A DNA stretch of 64,000 nucleotides from CAWCXF01 sp963799455. Its GTDB lineage: Bacteria; Pseudomonadota; Alphaproteobacteria; Rhodobacterales; Rhodobacteraceae. The notes beneath the pieces were generated by a model. The model made no database searches and was not told where the DNA came from. It was given only the letters and a program-made list of their open reading frames with translations. Positions 41,798 to 51,198 of this stretch are shown piece after piece. Each line of letters begins with the position of its first letter. Positions within the stretch are counted from its first letter, which is position 1. Where the stretch lies: assembly GCA_963799455.1 (NCBI GenBank), contig CAWCXF010000007.1, positions 1,302,001 to 1,366,000 on the forward strand. Direction: 5' to 3'. Made by a program: the position numbers and the translations under genes.

Positions 41798-42231
41798 GGA
41801 CGCTGAAGAGCACCGCGACCCAGACGAGGCCCAGCACCATCGGCGCCACGACGATCTCGGCCACGACCAGCGCGTAGTTCGGATGGCGCATGAGCGCGAA
41901 GGGGCCGCGGGCGACCAGCGGCTCGTCGAGCACGATCACCCGCGTCGTCCAGCGGCCGCCGAGCGTGGCCAGGATCCGAGATCCGGAACGCCTGGAGCAG
42001 GGCGTAGGCCGCGAGCCAGGGCAGGCGGACGGCCTCGTCGAGCCCGAAGGCCACCAGCGCGACCACCCAAGAGGCGTGGAGCGCGACCATGAAGGGGTAG
42101 TGCCCGCCGCCCACCTCGCGCGCGCCGCGCGCCAGCAGGCGCGCGGTGTTGCGCCGGGCGACGGCCAGCTCGACCAGGCGCTGCAGGACCACGAAGGCGA
42201 GGAACACCGCCGCGGCGGGGCTCACCTCCAT
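41733..42231 (-). pseudogene. ICMT-family methyltransferase with single-base insertion
   Basis: N-terminal half MEVSPAAAVFLAFVVLQRLVELAVARRN...VRLPWLAAYALLQAFRI in one frame. After an extra base near 41977 (TCGG where TGG is expected) it continues in another frame as IVLDEPLVARGPFALMRHPNYALVVAEIVVAPMVLGLVWVAVLFSVLNAAMLL. RHPNY is the cofactor motif of isoprenylcysteine carboxyl methyltransferase-like enzymes. Four membrane helices. Ten bases after the type III PKS gene: the same pairing as Bacillus BpsA-BpsB, where the methyltransferase O-methylates alkylpyrones. Otherwise intact, so a base-calling error is possible. Confidence 0.8.
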
Positions 42232-42241
42232 CGGAGGCAGG

Positions 42242-43360
42242 TCACGCGGCGTCGAGGGGCAGGAACGAGGCGGTGAAGCCCGGGCCCAGCGCCGTCAGCA
42301 TCATCCGCCCCCGCGCGCCCTCGCGCAGCACCCGGTCGAGCACGAAGAGCACGGTCGGCGCCGACATGTTGCCGGCCTCGCGCAGCACCTCGCGCTCGGC
42401 CGCGAGCGTGCCGGGCGCCATGCCGAGCGCGCCCTCGATCGCGGTGACGACCTTGGCCCCGCCCGGATGGCAGACCCAGCGGTCGATCTCGGCCTCGGCG
42501 AGCCCCGCGCTCGCCAGCGCGGCCTCTGCGGCGCCGCGCATGTTGTGGGCCGCGAATTCGGGGATCGAGCGGTCGAAGACGACGCCGAGCCCGGTGTCGT
42601 CCACGTCCCAGCCCATGATCTCCAGCGTGTCGGGCCAGCGGTGCTCGAAGCCCTCGCCGAGCGACACGCCGCCCTCGCTCCCCGATTCGATGCAGGCCGC
42701 GCCGGCGCCGTCGCCGAAGAGCACGGTGGCGATGACGTCGGCCTTGCGCAGCCGGTCGGAGCGGAAGGACAGCGTGCAGGCCTCGACCGCGACCATCAGC
42801 ACCTTCGCGCCCGGCCGCGCCGAGGCGAGGCGGCGCGCCACGGCGAGCCCGGTGACGCCGCCCGCGCAGCCGAGCCCGAAGAGCGGCACGCGCTGGAGGT
42901 CGGGCCTGAAGCCCATCGCGCCGGCCGCACGGGCCTCCAGCGTGGGCGTGGCGATGCCGGTGGAGGAGACCGTGACGCAGACGTCCACCTCGCGCGCCCC
43001 CCATCCGGCGCGGTCGAGCGCGGCCGAGGCGGCCTCCGCGAAGAGCGCGGTGGCGCCGCTCAGATAGGCGTCGTTGCGCTCGGCCCAGGCGCGGGGCTCC
43101 TCGAACCAGTCGAAGGGCACGACCGAGCCGCGCCGTTCGACGCCCGCGTTCTCGAAGGCGGGCACCAGGCGCTCGAACTGGGGGAACTTCGGCCCGAGCA
43201 GCCGGCGCGCGCGCTCGACCACCTGGTCCTGCGGCAGGACATGCGGCGGCAGCGCCGTGCCGAGGCCGCGGAGCGCGACGGGCGGCGCGGACGGGGAGGC
43301 GGACAGCGCGCGGGGACCGGCGGCCGGGCCGAAGCGGGGATGCGTCGTCATGATGGACAC
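42242..43360 (-). CDS. Type III polyketide synthase (chalcone/alkylpyrone synthase family)
   Basis: 372 residues, thiolase fold. Catalytic triad visible: Cys165 in FGLGCAGG, His298 in VCHPGGAK and Asn331 in AGNMSAPT. VSSTGIATPTLEARAAGAMGF is typical of bacterial alkylresorcinol/alkylpyrone synthases. Condenses a fatty acyl-CoA starter with malonyl-CoA units. GTG 43360 has AGGA close upstream; ATG 43351 is an equally good alternative. Forms a two-gene operon with the ICMT-like gene. No other biosynthetic genes nearby. Confidence 0.9.
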   Translation of the reverse strand: MSIMTTHPRFGPAAGPRALSASPSAPPVALRGLGTALPPHVLPQDQVVERARRLLGPKFPQFERLVPAFENAGVERRGSVVPFDWFEEPRAWAERNDAYLSGATALFAEAASAALDRAGWGAREVDVCVTVSSTGIATPTLEARAAGAMGFRPDLQRVPLFGLGCAGGVTGLAVARRLASARPGAKVLMVAVEACTLSFRSDRLRKADVIATVLFGDGAGAACIESGSEGGVSLGEGFEHRWPDTLEIMGWDVDDTGLGVVFDRSIPEFAAHNMRGAAEAALASAGLAEAEIDRWVCHPGGAKVVTAIEGALGMAPGTLAAEREVLREAGNMSAPTVLFVLDRVLREGARGRMMLTALGPGFTASFLPLDAA

Positions 43361-43714
43361 CGGTTCCTGATGCGGAGGCGCGAGCCTGGCTAACTGCGAC
43401 AGGGAGCCATGTCGTCAAGAACGTCGGGGCGTCGCGCTCGGGTGCGGGGCCCGCCGCGTCACGAGGCCGCAGGGCTCGCGGCGCCGTGTGGCCTGCGAGC
43501 CCCGGCCGCATCTTGGAGCCGCGCGGGGAGCCTCCCGCCGCGGCGGCGCGCCGGGCGGGGTGATCGCGCCCTCGACGGTTGGGCTCGGTCCCGCCATCCG
43601 CCGCCGGGCCGGCGCGTTCCCTCGTCCGGTCCTGCGGGGCCTTTGGCGGGCCCCGGGCGTCCGCTATACCGCGGGCGGGCGGCCCGACGACGGCCGCGGC
43701 ATCCGGAGCGCGCG
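43361..43714. other. Gene-free interval between PKS and rpiA
   Basis: Divergent 5' ends of the polyketide synthase and rpiA face this 354-bp stretch. No protein-like ORF, repeat or clear promoter seen. Confidence 0.4.
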
Positions 43715-44437
43715 ATGACATCCGACACCGAGGCCGCCAAGCGCGCGGCGGCGGCCCACGCCGCCGAGATGGTCGAGGAGGGGATGCGCGTCGGGCTCGG
43801 CACCGGCTCGACGGCGGCGCATCTGATCGCCCGGCTCGGCGAGCGGCGGGCGCGCGAGGGGTTGCGCTTCCGGGGCGTGGCGACCTCGGAGGGGACGGCG
43901 CGGCTCGCGCGGGAGGCCGGCCTCGAGGTCGTGCCGCTCGACGAGGCCGGCCGGCTCGACCTGACGATCGACGGGGCCGACGAGATCGACCCCTCGTTCC
44001 AGCTCATCAAGGGCGGCGGGGGGGCGCTCCTGCGCGAGAAGATCGTCGCCGCGGCCTCCGACCGGATGGTGGTGATCGCCGACGAGGGCAAGGAGGTGGC
44101 AGCGCTCGGCGCCTTTCCCCTGCCGGTCGAGGTCATCCCCTTCGGCGCGCGCGTCACCGCGGCGCTGATCGGGGAGGCGCTGGCGGGCCTCGGGCTCGGG
44201 GGCCGCGAGGCCCATCTTCGGGAGGGGGAGGGAGGGCCCTTCGTCACCGACGGCGGCCACCATCTGCTCGACCTGCATCTGGGGCGGATCGAGGACGCGC
44301 GGGCGCTGTCGGCGGCGCTCAACCGGATCCCTGGCGTGGTCGAGACCGGCCTCTTCCTCGATCTGTGCGACGCGGCCGTGATCGGGCGCGCGGATGGCGG
44401 GGTGGAGGTCCGCGAGAGGGGCGGCGCGTCGGCCTGA
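43715..44437 (+). CDS. rpiA: Ribose-5-phosphate isomerase A
   Basis: 240 residues. GLGTGSTAAHLIARLG (phosphate binding), TIDGADEIDPSFQLIKGGGGALLREKIVA (catalytic Asp and Glu) and VIADEGKEVAALGAFPLPVEVIPFG. Interconverts ribose-5-phosphate and ribulose-5-phosphate. ATG at 43715. Followed 195 bp later by gor on the same strand; both could serve redox/pentose-phosphate metabolism, but co-transcription is not evident. Confidence 0.95.
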   Translation: MTSDTEAAKRAAAAHAAEMVEEGMRVGLGTGSTAAHLIARLGERRAREGLRFRGVATSEGTARLAREAGLEVVPLDEAGRLDLTIDGADEIDPSFQLIKGGGGALLREKIVAAASDRMVVIADEGKEVAALGAFPLPVEVIPFGARVTAALIGEALAGLGLGGREAHLREGEGGPFVTDGGHHLLDLHLGRIEDARALSAALNRIPGVVETGLFLDLCDAAVIGRADGGVEVRERGGASA

Positions 44438-44632
44438 GACGAGGGGCCCGAGCGCCGGCGCGGCCGAGCGCGGGGGCCGGTCCCTTGCGGCACCCCTGCC
44501 GAGCGATGGAGGGGGACGGCCGCCGAGCGAGCCCTTCGCAGCGCCACCGCGAGGCGCTACATGACCTGACGACCGCCGCGCGCGGCGCCTCGCGCCGGGC
44601 CGCCGGCCCCCGCAACGCCCAGGAGCCCGCCC

Positions 44633-46045
44633 ATGCGATACGACTACGACCTCTTCGTGATCGGCGGCGGCTCGGGGGGCGTGCGCGCCGCGCGGCTCGC
44701 CTCCGACGACGCCGGCCGCCGGGTCGGGCTCGCCGAGGAGAGCCGGATGGGCGGCACCTGCGTCATCCGCGGCTGCGTGCCGAAGAAGCTGATGGTGTTC
44801 GCCTCCGAGTTCCGCCCCGGCTTCGAGGACGCGCGCGGCTACGGCTGGGAGATCGAGGGCGAGCCGCGCTTTCGCTGGGAGCGGTTCCACGAGCGGCTGA
44901 GGGCGGAGCTCGACCGGCTGGAGGCGACCTACCGGCGCCTGCTCGAGGGCAGCGGCGTGACGATCCACGACGCCCGCGCGGCGATCGAGGATCCGCACAT
45001 GGTGCGGCTGTCCACCGGCGAGGGCGTGACGGCCGAGCACATCCTCGTGGCCACCGGAGGGCGGCCCTCGATGCCGCCGACCGAGGGCGTCGAGCATGGG
45101 CTCAGCTCGGACGACATGTTCCTGCTCGACGCGCTGCCGCGCGAGCTGCTGATCGTCGGCGGCGGCTACATCGCCTGCGAGTTCGCCTGCATGTTGAACG
45201 GCATGGGGGTGGACGTGGCGATCTACGCCCGCGGCGCGCAGATCCTGCGCGGCTTCGACGAGGAGGCGCGCGGGCTGATCGCCGAGGGCATGCGCGAGCG
45301 CGGCGTCGAGGTCCACACCGGCACCAGCCTCCTCGGCCTGAGCAGGCGCGAGGACGGGCGCCTGCACTCGACCTCCACCGCCGGCATCGAGCGCGCCTTC
45401 GACGCGGTGCTGTTCGCCACCGGGCGCAAGCCCTCGACCGAGGGCCTCGGGCTGAAGGAGGCGGGGGTGAGCTTGGGCGAGGGCGGCGAGGTGAAGGTGG
45501 ACCGCTTCAGCCGGACCTCGGTGCCCTCGATCTGGGCGATCGGCGACGTGACCGACCGCATCCAGCTCACGCCGGTGGCGATCCGCGAGGCCGCGGCCTT
45601 CGTCGCCACCGCCTTCGAGGGCCGGCCGACGCCGCCCGACCACGAGCTGGTGCCCTCGGCCGTCTTCACCCAGCCCGAGCTGGGCTCGGTCGGCCTGAGC
45701 GAGGAGGAGGCCTGCGAGGCGCACGACGTCGAGATCTACGCCACCTCCTTCCGCCCGCTCCGGACCGCCTTCACCGACCGGCCCGACCGGGTGATGATGA
45801 AGCTCGTGGTGGACGCCCACGACCGCCGCGTGCTCGGCTGCCACGTCGTCAGCCCGGGGGCGGCGGAGATGATCCAGCTCGCCGCCGTGGCGATCAAGAT
45901 GGGCGCCACCAAGGAGGATTTCGACCGCACCTGCGCGGTCCACCCCACCATCGCCGAGGAGATGGTGACGATGAAGGAGCCGGTGCGCCGCCACGCCCGC
46001 CAGGGCGGCGAGAGGAGGTCCGCGGGGGCCGCGCGGAGCGCCTGA
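44633..46045 (+). CDS. gor: Glutathione-disulfide reductase
   Basis: 470 residues. FAD-binding GGGSGG at the N-terminus, the redox-active disulfide C43/C48 in GGTCVIRGCVPKK, the NAD(P) domain LLIVGGGYIACEFACML and the dimer-interface domain with the catalytic HPTIAEE. Reduces GSSG with NADPH in the cytoplasm. ATG start fits the family. Followed by hflK after 112 bp. Confidence 0.95.
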   Translation: MRYDYDLFVIGGGSGGVRAARLASDDAGRRVGLAEESRMGGTCVIRGCVPKKLMVFASEFRPGFEDARGYGWEIEGEPRFRWERFHERLRAELDRLEATYRRLLEGSGVTIHDARAAIEDPHMVRLSTGEGVTAEHILVATGGRPSMPPTEGVEHGLSSDDMFLLDALPRELLIVGGGYIACEFACMLNGMGVDVAIYARGAQILRGFDEEARGLIAEGMRERGVEVHTGTSLLGLSRREDGRLHSTSTAGIERAFDAVLFATGRKPSTEGLGLKEAGVSLGEGGEVKVDRFSRTSVPSIWAIGDVTDRIQLTPVAIREAAAFVATAFEGRPTPPDHELVPSAVFTQPELGSVGLSEEEACEAHDVEIYATSFRPLRTAFTDRPDRVMMKLVVDAHDRRVLGCHVVSPGAAEMIQLAAVAIKMGATKEDFDRTCAVHPTIAEEMVTMKEPVRRHARQGGERRSAGAARSA

Positions 46046-46157
46046 GAACGGCGTGGGCGGGGCGTGAGGCTCGGCCGAAAGGCCGCATCCGTGGTTGAAT
46101 CTCCCGGCCCAGCGCGTAGGTAGCCGAGTGGACGGGGAGCCACGGGGAGGCGGGGAC

Positions 46158-47348
46158 ATGGCCGGCAACAGCGAGGGCCCCTGGGGCGGCGGCCCGAAGA
46201 AGGGCGAGGACGGCGTCCCGCCGCGCGGCCCCGTGGGGCCCCGGGGCGGGCCGGGCGACCGGAGGCCGCCGGGTCGGCGCCCCGGCGAGGCGGGCCCTCA
46301 GATCCCCGAGATCGACGAGATCGTGCGCCGCGGCCAGGAGCGTCTGCGCGTGCTGATGGGCGGGCGCGGGGGGCGGTCGGGCGGCCCCGGCGGGGGCCCG
46401 GGCGGTCCTCAGCTCGACCGCCGCACGCTCGGCATCGCGGCGGCGGTGCTCGTGGGGCTGTGGCTCTTCATGAGCTTCTACCGGATCAACCCCGACGAGC
46501 AGTCGGTCGAGCTGTTCCTGGGCGAGTTCTCCGAGATCGGCGAGCCCGGCCTCAACTTCGCGCCCTGGCCGCTCGTCACCAAGGAGGTGATCCCCGTCAC
46601 CCGCGAGCAGACGGTGGACATCGGCGTCAACCGCGGCACCGGCGCGCGCGGCGACGAGGGGCTGATGCTGACCACCGACGCGAACATCGTCGACATCGAC
46701 TTCCAGGTGGTCTGGAACATCAACAACGCCGCGCAGTACCTCTTCAACCTGCGCGATCCCGAGGCGACCGTGGTCGCGGTCTCGGAATCGGCCATGCGCG
46801 AGGTGATCGGCCAGTCCGAGCTGGCGCCGATCCTCAACCGCGACCGCCAGGTGATCGCCGAGACCGTGCGGACGCTGATCCAGGACACGATGGACAGCTA
46901 CGACGCCGGCATCAACATCGTGCGCGTCAACCTCGACCGCGCCGACCCGCCCGCGGAGGTGATCGACAGCTTCCGCGCCGTCCAGGCGGCCGAGCAGGAG
47001 CGCGACCGCCTCGAGCGGCTGGCCGACGCCTACGCCAACCGCATCCTCGCCGAGGCGCGCGGCACCTCCGCCCAGACGCTCGAGCAGGCCGAGGGCTACC
47101 GCGCGCAGGTCGTCAACGAGGCCAGCGGCGAGGCCAGCCGGTTCTCGGCGGTGCTGGCGGAGTATCGCAAGGCGCCGGAGGTGACGCGCAAGCGCCTCTA
47201 CCTGGAGACCATGGAGGAGGTGCTCGGCCGGGTGGACAAGATCATCCTCGACGAGCAGGGCGACGGCACCCAGGGCGTGGTGCCCTACCTGCCGCTCAAC
47301 GAGCTGCGCCGCGGCACCGCGGCGCCCCTGGCCGAGGAGTCCAACTGA
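46158..47348 (+). CDS. hflK: FtsH protease modulator HflK
   Basis: 396 residues. Gly/Pro-rich cytoplasmic N-terminus (about 90 residues), one membrane anchor (TLGIAAAVLVGLWLFMSFY), then an SPFH/band-7 domain (GLNFAPWPLVTKEVIPVTRE, LTTDANIVDIDFQVVWNI) and coiled-coil tail (AAEQERDRLERLADAYANRILAEARG). With HflC it forms the periplasmic cage around FtsH. ATG at 46158. Stop overlaps the hflC start (TGATG). Confidence 0.95.
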   Translation: MAGNSEGPWGGGPKKGEDGVPPRGPVGPRGGPGDRRPPGRRPGEAGPQIPEIDEIVRRGQERLRVLMGGRGGRSGGPGGGPGGPQLDRRTLGIAAAVLVGLWLFMSFYRINPDEQSVELFLGEFSEIGEPGLNFAPWPLVTKEVIPVTREQTVDIGVNRGTGARGDEGLMLTTDANIVDIDFQVVWNINNAAQYLFNLRDPEATVVAVSESAMREVIGQSELAPILNRDRQVIAETVRTLIQDTMDSYDAGINIVRVNLDRADPPAEVIDSFRAVQAAEQERDRLERLADAYANRILAEARGTSAQTLEQAEGYRAQVVNEASGEASRFSAVLAEYRKAPEVTRKRLYLETMEEVLGRVDKIILDEQGDGTQGVVPYLPLNELRRGTAAPLAEESN

Positions 47349-48541
47349 TGCGACGCACGACGATCCTCCTCGTGGCCGGCGTGGTGGCGCTGGTGCTGGT
47401 GCTGTCCTCGGTCTTCATCGTCGACGAGCGCGAGAAGGCGCTGGTGCTCCAGTTCGGCCAGATCCAGCGCGTCAAGGACGAGCCGGGGCTCGCCTTCAAG
47501 GTGCCCTTCATCCAGAACGTGGCGCGCTACGACGACCGCATCCTGAGCCTCGACACCGACCCGATCGAGGTCACGCCCTCCGACGACCGCCGGCTCGTCG
47601 TGGACGCCTTCGCGCGCTACCGCATCGCCGATGTGGTCCAGTTCCGCCGCGCCGTGGGGGCGGGCGGGGTCGCCACCGCCGAGAACCGGCTCGGGTCGAT
47701 CCTGCGCGCCCAGGTGCGCGCCGTGCTCGGCGCCGAAGGGGTGACCTCCGACACGATCCTGTCGCCGGACCGGGCCGTGCTGATGAACCGCATCCGCGAC
47801 ACCTCGCGCGAGGAGGCGCAGGATCTCGGGCTCCAGGTGGTGGACGTGCGCCTCAAGCAGACCGCGCTGCCCGAGCAGAACCTCGAGGCCACCTTCGCGC
47901 GCATGGAGGCCGAGCGCGAGCGCGAGGCCGCCGACGAGATCGCGCGCGGCAACGAGGCCGCGCAGCGCGTGCGCGCGCTCGCCGACCGCACCCAGGTCGA
48001 GCTGGTCTCGGAGGCCCAGCGCGAGGCCGACATCACCCGCGGCGAGGCCGACGCGGAGCGCAACGCCATCTTCGCCGACGCCTTCGGCGCGGACCCGGAG
48101 TTCTTCGAGTTCTACCGCTCGCTCGCGGCCTATCAGACCGCGCTGCGCGAGGACGGCACGACCATGGTGATGAGCCCCAACTCCGAGTTCTTCGACTACC
48201 TCAAGACCGATAGCCTGACGACCGGCCCGGTGGACCCCTTCGAGCCCGCCACCGCGCCCGACGCCGCGCCGGAGGGGGCCGGGCCCGCCGCCGCGCCGGC
48301 CGAGGAGGGCGTGGCGCCCGCCGCGCCCGCCGACGAGGAGGGGGGCGCGGCGCTCTCCGACCCGGCCGCGCCGCCGGGCGGGGACGGCGTGGGCTCCGCT
48401 GCGGGCGTGGAGGCCGCGGCGGGCGGCCCCCCCGAGCGCACGACCCCTGCCGAGCGCACGACCCCCGCCGAGCGCACGACGGTCGAGGCGGAGGAGGGCG
48501 CCGAGGACGGCGTGGCCGTCTTCACCACCGCCGACGAGTGA
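47348..48541 (+). CDS. hflC: FtsH protease modulator HflC with unusual C-terminal extension
   Basis: 397 residues. Anchor TILLVAGVVALVLVLSSVFIV, SPFH domain (VDEREKALVLQFGQIQRV...FKVPFIQNV) and coiled coil up to SEFFDYLKTDS at about residue 290, where the family normally ends. A further ~105 residues are acidic/Ala/Pro-rich and contain an 18-bp tandem repeat coding (E)RTTPA three times. The extension lies on the periplasmic side and is probably disordered. Coupled to hflK by overlap. Confidence 0.94.
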   Translation: MRRTTILLVAGVVALVLVLSSVFIVDEREKALVLQFGQIQRVKDEPGLAFKVPFIQNVARYDDRILSLDTDPIEVTPSDDRRLVVDAFARYRIADVVQFRRAVGAGGVATAENRLGSILRAQVRAVLGAEGVTSDTILSPDRAVLMNRIRDTSREEAQDLGLQVVDVRLKQTALPEQNLEATFARMEAEREREAADEIARGNEAAQRVRALADRTQVELVSEAQREADITRGEADAERNAIFADAFGADPEFFEFYRSLAAYQTALREDGTTMVMSPNSEFFDYLKTDSLTTGPVDPFEPATAPDAAPEGAGPAAAPAEEGVAPAAPADEEGGAALSDPAAPPGGDGVGSAAGVEAAAGGPPERTTPAERTTPAERTTVEAEEGAEDGVAVFTTADE

Positions 48542-48555
48542 TCGGCGGCGGCGCC

Positions 48556-48581
48556 GGCGCGTCACGCCTCCGTGACGCGCC
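48556..48581 (+). terminator. Strong hairpin after hflC
   Basis: GGCGCGTCACG, a 4-nt loop CCTC, and CGTGACGCGCC: 11 perfect pairs, 14 bases after the hflC stop, followed by CTTG rather than a full T-run. Probable terminator of the hflKC operon. Confidence 0.65.
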
Positions 48582-48728
48582 TTGAGGGGCCGTGGCGTTG
48601 TCATCGCCGCGGCGCGATACGACACTGACGCCCCGGGGGCCCACGCCTCCGCACGCATGACGAGGGGCCGCGCATGCGGGCCCCGACCGAGACCCAGACG
48701 CATCGTCCCGAACCCGGAGGACAACGCC

Positions 48729-50240
48729 TTGACCACCCAGGCACGCCTTGCCGCCCCCCGGCCCGCCCGCAGGGCGGGCGCCGTCGCGGCCCTCATGCTC
48801 GGCGCGGCGATCACGCTGACGCCGCCGCTGCCGGCCCTGGCCCAGGAGATCAACCCGACCGGCCAGGAGCGCCCCAACAGCTTCGCGCGCCTCGCCGAGC
48901 AGGTGAGCCCCGCCGTGGTCAACATCACGACGCGCTCCCAGGTCGCCGGCCGCGCCGACGACGGCCCGATGGTCCCCGAGGGCTCGCCCTTCGAGGATTT
49001 CTTCCGCGACTTCCAGGACCGCCAGGACGAGGGGCCGGGCCCGCGCCGCTCCTCGGCGCTCGGCTCGGGCTTCGTGATCTCCGAGGACGGCTACATCGTC
49101 ACCAACAACCACGTGATCGCCGAGGCCGACGAGATCACGATCGAGTTCTATCCCGGCGAGGGCCAGCCGGCCAAGAGCCTCGAGGCCGAGGTGGTGGGCA
49201 CCGACCCCAACACCGACCTCGCGCTGCTCAAGGTCGAGCCGGGCTCCCCGCTCAGATACGTCGAGTTCGGCGACAGCGAGGCCGCGCGGGTGGGCGACTG
49301 GGTGATGGCGATGGGCAACCCGCTCGGCCAGGGCTTCTCGGTCTCGGCGGGCATCGTGTCGGCCAAGGCGCGCTCGCTCAGGGGCACCTACGACGACTAC
49401 ATCCAGACCGACGCGGCGATCAACCGCGGCAACTCGGGCGGGCCGCTGTTCAACATGGACGGCCAGGTGATCGGCGTGAACACCGCCATCCTGTCGCCCA
49501 ACGGCGGCTCGATCGGCATCGGCTTCGCCATGTCGTCGGACGTGGTCTCCAACGTCGTCGATCAGCTGCGCGAGTTCGGCGAGACGCGGCGCGGCTGGCT
49601 CGGCGTGCGCATCCAGGACGTGACCGACGACGTGGCTGAGGCGATCGGCCTCGCCTCGGCGCAGGGCGCGCTCGTCACCGACGTGCCCGAGGGCCCGTCG
49701 CGCGAGGCGGGCGTCGAGGCGGGCGACGTCATCACCTCCTTCGACGGCACCGAGGTCGAGGACACCCGCGAGCTGGTGCGCGTCGTCGGCGGCACCGAGG
49801 TCGGCAAGGCGGTCGAGATCACCGTGTTCCGCGACGGCGAGAGCGAGCAGCTCGAGATCACGCTCGGCCGGCGCGAGGACGCTGAGGCCGCGATCCCGGC
49901 CGCCGCGGAGGCGCCCGCGGCGCGGGAGTCCGAGGTGCTGGGGCTGACGGTCGCCCCCCTCACCCAGGACATGCGCGAGCAGATGGGCCTCGACGCTGGG
50001 CTCGAGGGGCTCGTCGTCACCGGACTGCCCGAGGACGGCGAGGCCTTCGAGAAGGGCCTGCGCGCGGGCGACGTCATCACCGAGGCCGGGCAGGGCGCGA
50101 TCGCCTCGGTGGCCGAACTCGAGGAGCGCGTCGAGGCCGCCCGCGAGGCGGGGCGCAAGTCGATCCTGCTCCTGGTGCGCCGCGAGGGCGAGCCCCGCTT
50201 CGTCGCGCTCTCGCTCGACGAGCCCGCCGACGACGAGTGA
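48729..50240 (+). CDS. degP: Periplasmic serine protease DegP/HtrA
   Basis: 503 residues. Signal peptide (RRAGAVAALMLGAAITLTPPLPALA), trypsin-like domain with the triad His128 (NNHVI), Asp163 (NTDLALL) and Ser236 (RGNSGGPL), then two PDZ domains (LGVRIQDVTDDVAEAIGL and LGLTVAPLTQDMREQMGL). Degrades misfolded envelope proteins. TTG at 48729 chosen because GGAGG lies eight bases before it and it gives a normal signal peptide; upstream codons are not protein-like. Follows hflKC, a common alphaproteobacterial order, but behind a hairpin. Confidence 0.94.
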   Translation: MTTQARLAAPRPARRAGAVAALMLGAAITLTPPLPALAQEINPTGQERPNSFARLAEQVSPAVVNITTRSQVAGRADDGPMVPEGSPFEDFFRDFQDRQDEGPGPRRSSALGSGFVISEDGYIVTNNHVIAEADEITIEFYPGEGQPAKSLEAEVVGTDPNTDLALLKVEPGSPLRYVEFGDSEAARVGDWVMAMGNPLGQGFSVSAGIVSAKARSLRGTYDDYIQTDAAINRGNSGGPLFNMDGQVIGVNTAILSPNGGSIGIGFAMSSDVVSNVVDQLREFGETRRGWLGVRIQDVTDDVAEAIGLASAQGALVTDVPEGPSREAGVEAGDVITSFDGTEVEDTRELVRVVGGTEVGKAVEITVFRDGESEQLEITLGRREDAEAAIPAAAEAPAARESEVLGLTVAPLTQDMREQMGLDAGLEGLVVTGLPEDGEAFEKGLRAGDVITEAGQGAIASVAELEERVEAAREAGRKSILLLVRREGEPRFVALSLDEPADDE

Positions 50241-50568
50241 CCGATCCAAAGGACCGGCGACGCGAGGGGGCCTTCGGGCCCCCTCTCTCGTCGCGGGGCG
50301 AAGGATCGGCGCGGGCGCGCGCGCGCCCCGGACCTGGGCCGACGCCTCCCTCGGCGGCCGCCGGACGGCGCCGCCCGCACGCCCGCGTCCCATCGCGGCG
50401 TCCCGCCGCGCGAGGCGCCGAGGGGGGATGCGGGACCGGATCCCGCGATCGCCGTGCGGATCGTCGGATGTCCCGCCCGAGGATCCGCGAATGCCGTCGC
50501 GCACCCGCTTGGCACGGGCCCGTCGGTGGCCTACCTCGCGCCCCGACGGGGCACGGGCCGGGGGCATC
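50241..50568. other. Gene-free interval between degP and ferredoxin
   Basis: 328 bp without convincing coding sequence. Early part GC-rich with short inverted repeats. No T-run terminator or consensus promoter identified by eye. Confidence 0.35.
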
Positions 50569-50892
50569 ATGGCGAGGATCACCTACATCGAGCACGGGGG
50601 CACCGAGCACGTGGTCGAGGTGCCCAACGGGCTGACGGTCATGGAGGGCGCGCGCGACAACGGCATCCCGGGCATCGAGGCCGATTGCGGCGGCGCCTGC
50701 GCCTGCTCGACCTGCCACGTCTACGTCGATCCCGCCTGGGTGGAGAAGCTGCCCGCCAAGGACGACATGGAGGAGGACATGCTCGACTTCGCCTACGAGC
50801 CCGACCCCGCCCGCTCGCGCCTGACCTGCCAGCTCAAGGTGACGGACGCGCTCGACGGGCTGGTGGTCCGCATGCCCGAGAAGCAGATCTGA
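50569..50892 (+). CDS. 2Fe-2S ferredoxin (adrenodoxin/FdxB type)
   Basis: 107 residues. MARITYIEHGGTEHVVEVPNGLTVMEGARDNGIPGIEADCGGACACSTCHVYVDPAWVEKL carries three cluster cysteines in the C-x5-C-x2-C arrangement; the fourth is in SRLTCQLKV. Matches Rhodobacter-type vertebrate-like ferredoxins that feed electrons to P450s or Fe-S assembly. ATG at 50569 preceded by GGGGG. Monocistronic, followed by a strong hairpin. Confidence 0.95.
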   Translation: MARITYIEHGGTEHVVEVPNGLTVMEGARDNGIPGIEADCGGACACSTCHVYVDPAWVEKLPAKDDMEEDMLDFAYEPDPARSRLTCQLKVTDALDGLVVRMPEKQI

Positions 50893-50911
50893 TCCGCCGG
50901 GGATCGTGACG

Positions 50912-50931
50912 CCGGCCGTCGCGACGGCCGG
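50912..50931 (+). terminator. 20-bp palindrome after ferredoxin gene
   Basis: CCGGCCGTCGCGACGGCCGG, 20 bases after the stop. The remaining gap to purD (to 51198) shows nothing else that I can support. Confidence 0.5.
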
Positions 50932-51198
50932 GCCCCGCGGATCGGGGGCCGGCCTCGCCGCCGGCCTCGGGCCGGACCCCGATCGCCGCGGTCGGGGACG
51001 GGGTCGCGGCGCGTCCGGGCAGGGCCTCGGGGCCCGAGGTCGGCGCGATCCTCGGCGGCGGCGCATCGCGCCGGACGGGCGGGGAGGCCCGCCGCCGTGG
51101 CGCGTGCGCATCCGGAGGCGGTCGGACCAGCGGGGCGTGCGGCCCGCGCCGCCCCGACGCCGCGCCATCCTGCGGGCGAGCCGGCCGCGCGGCGAGGG

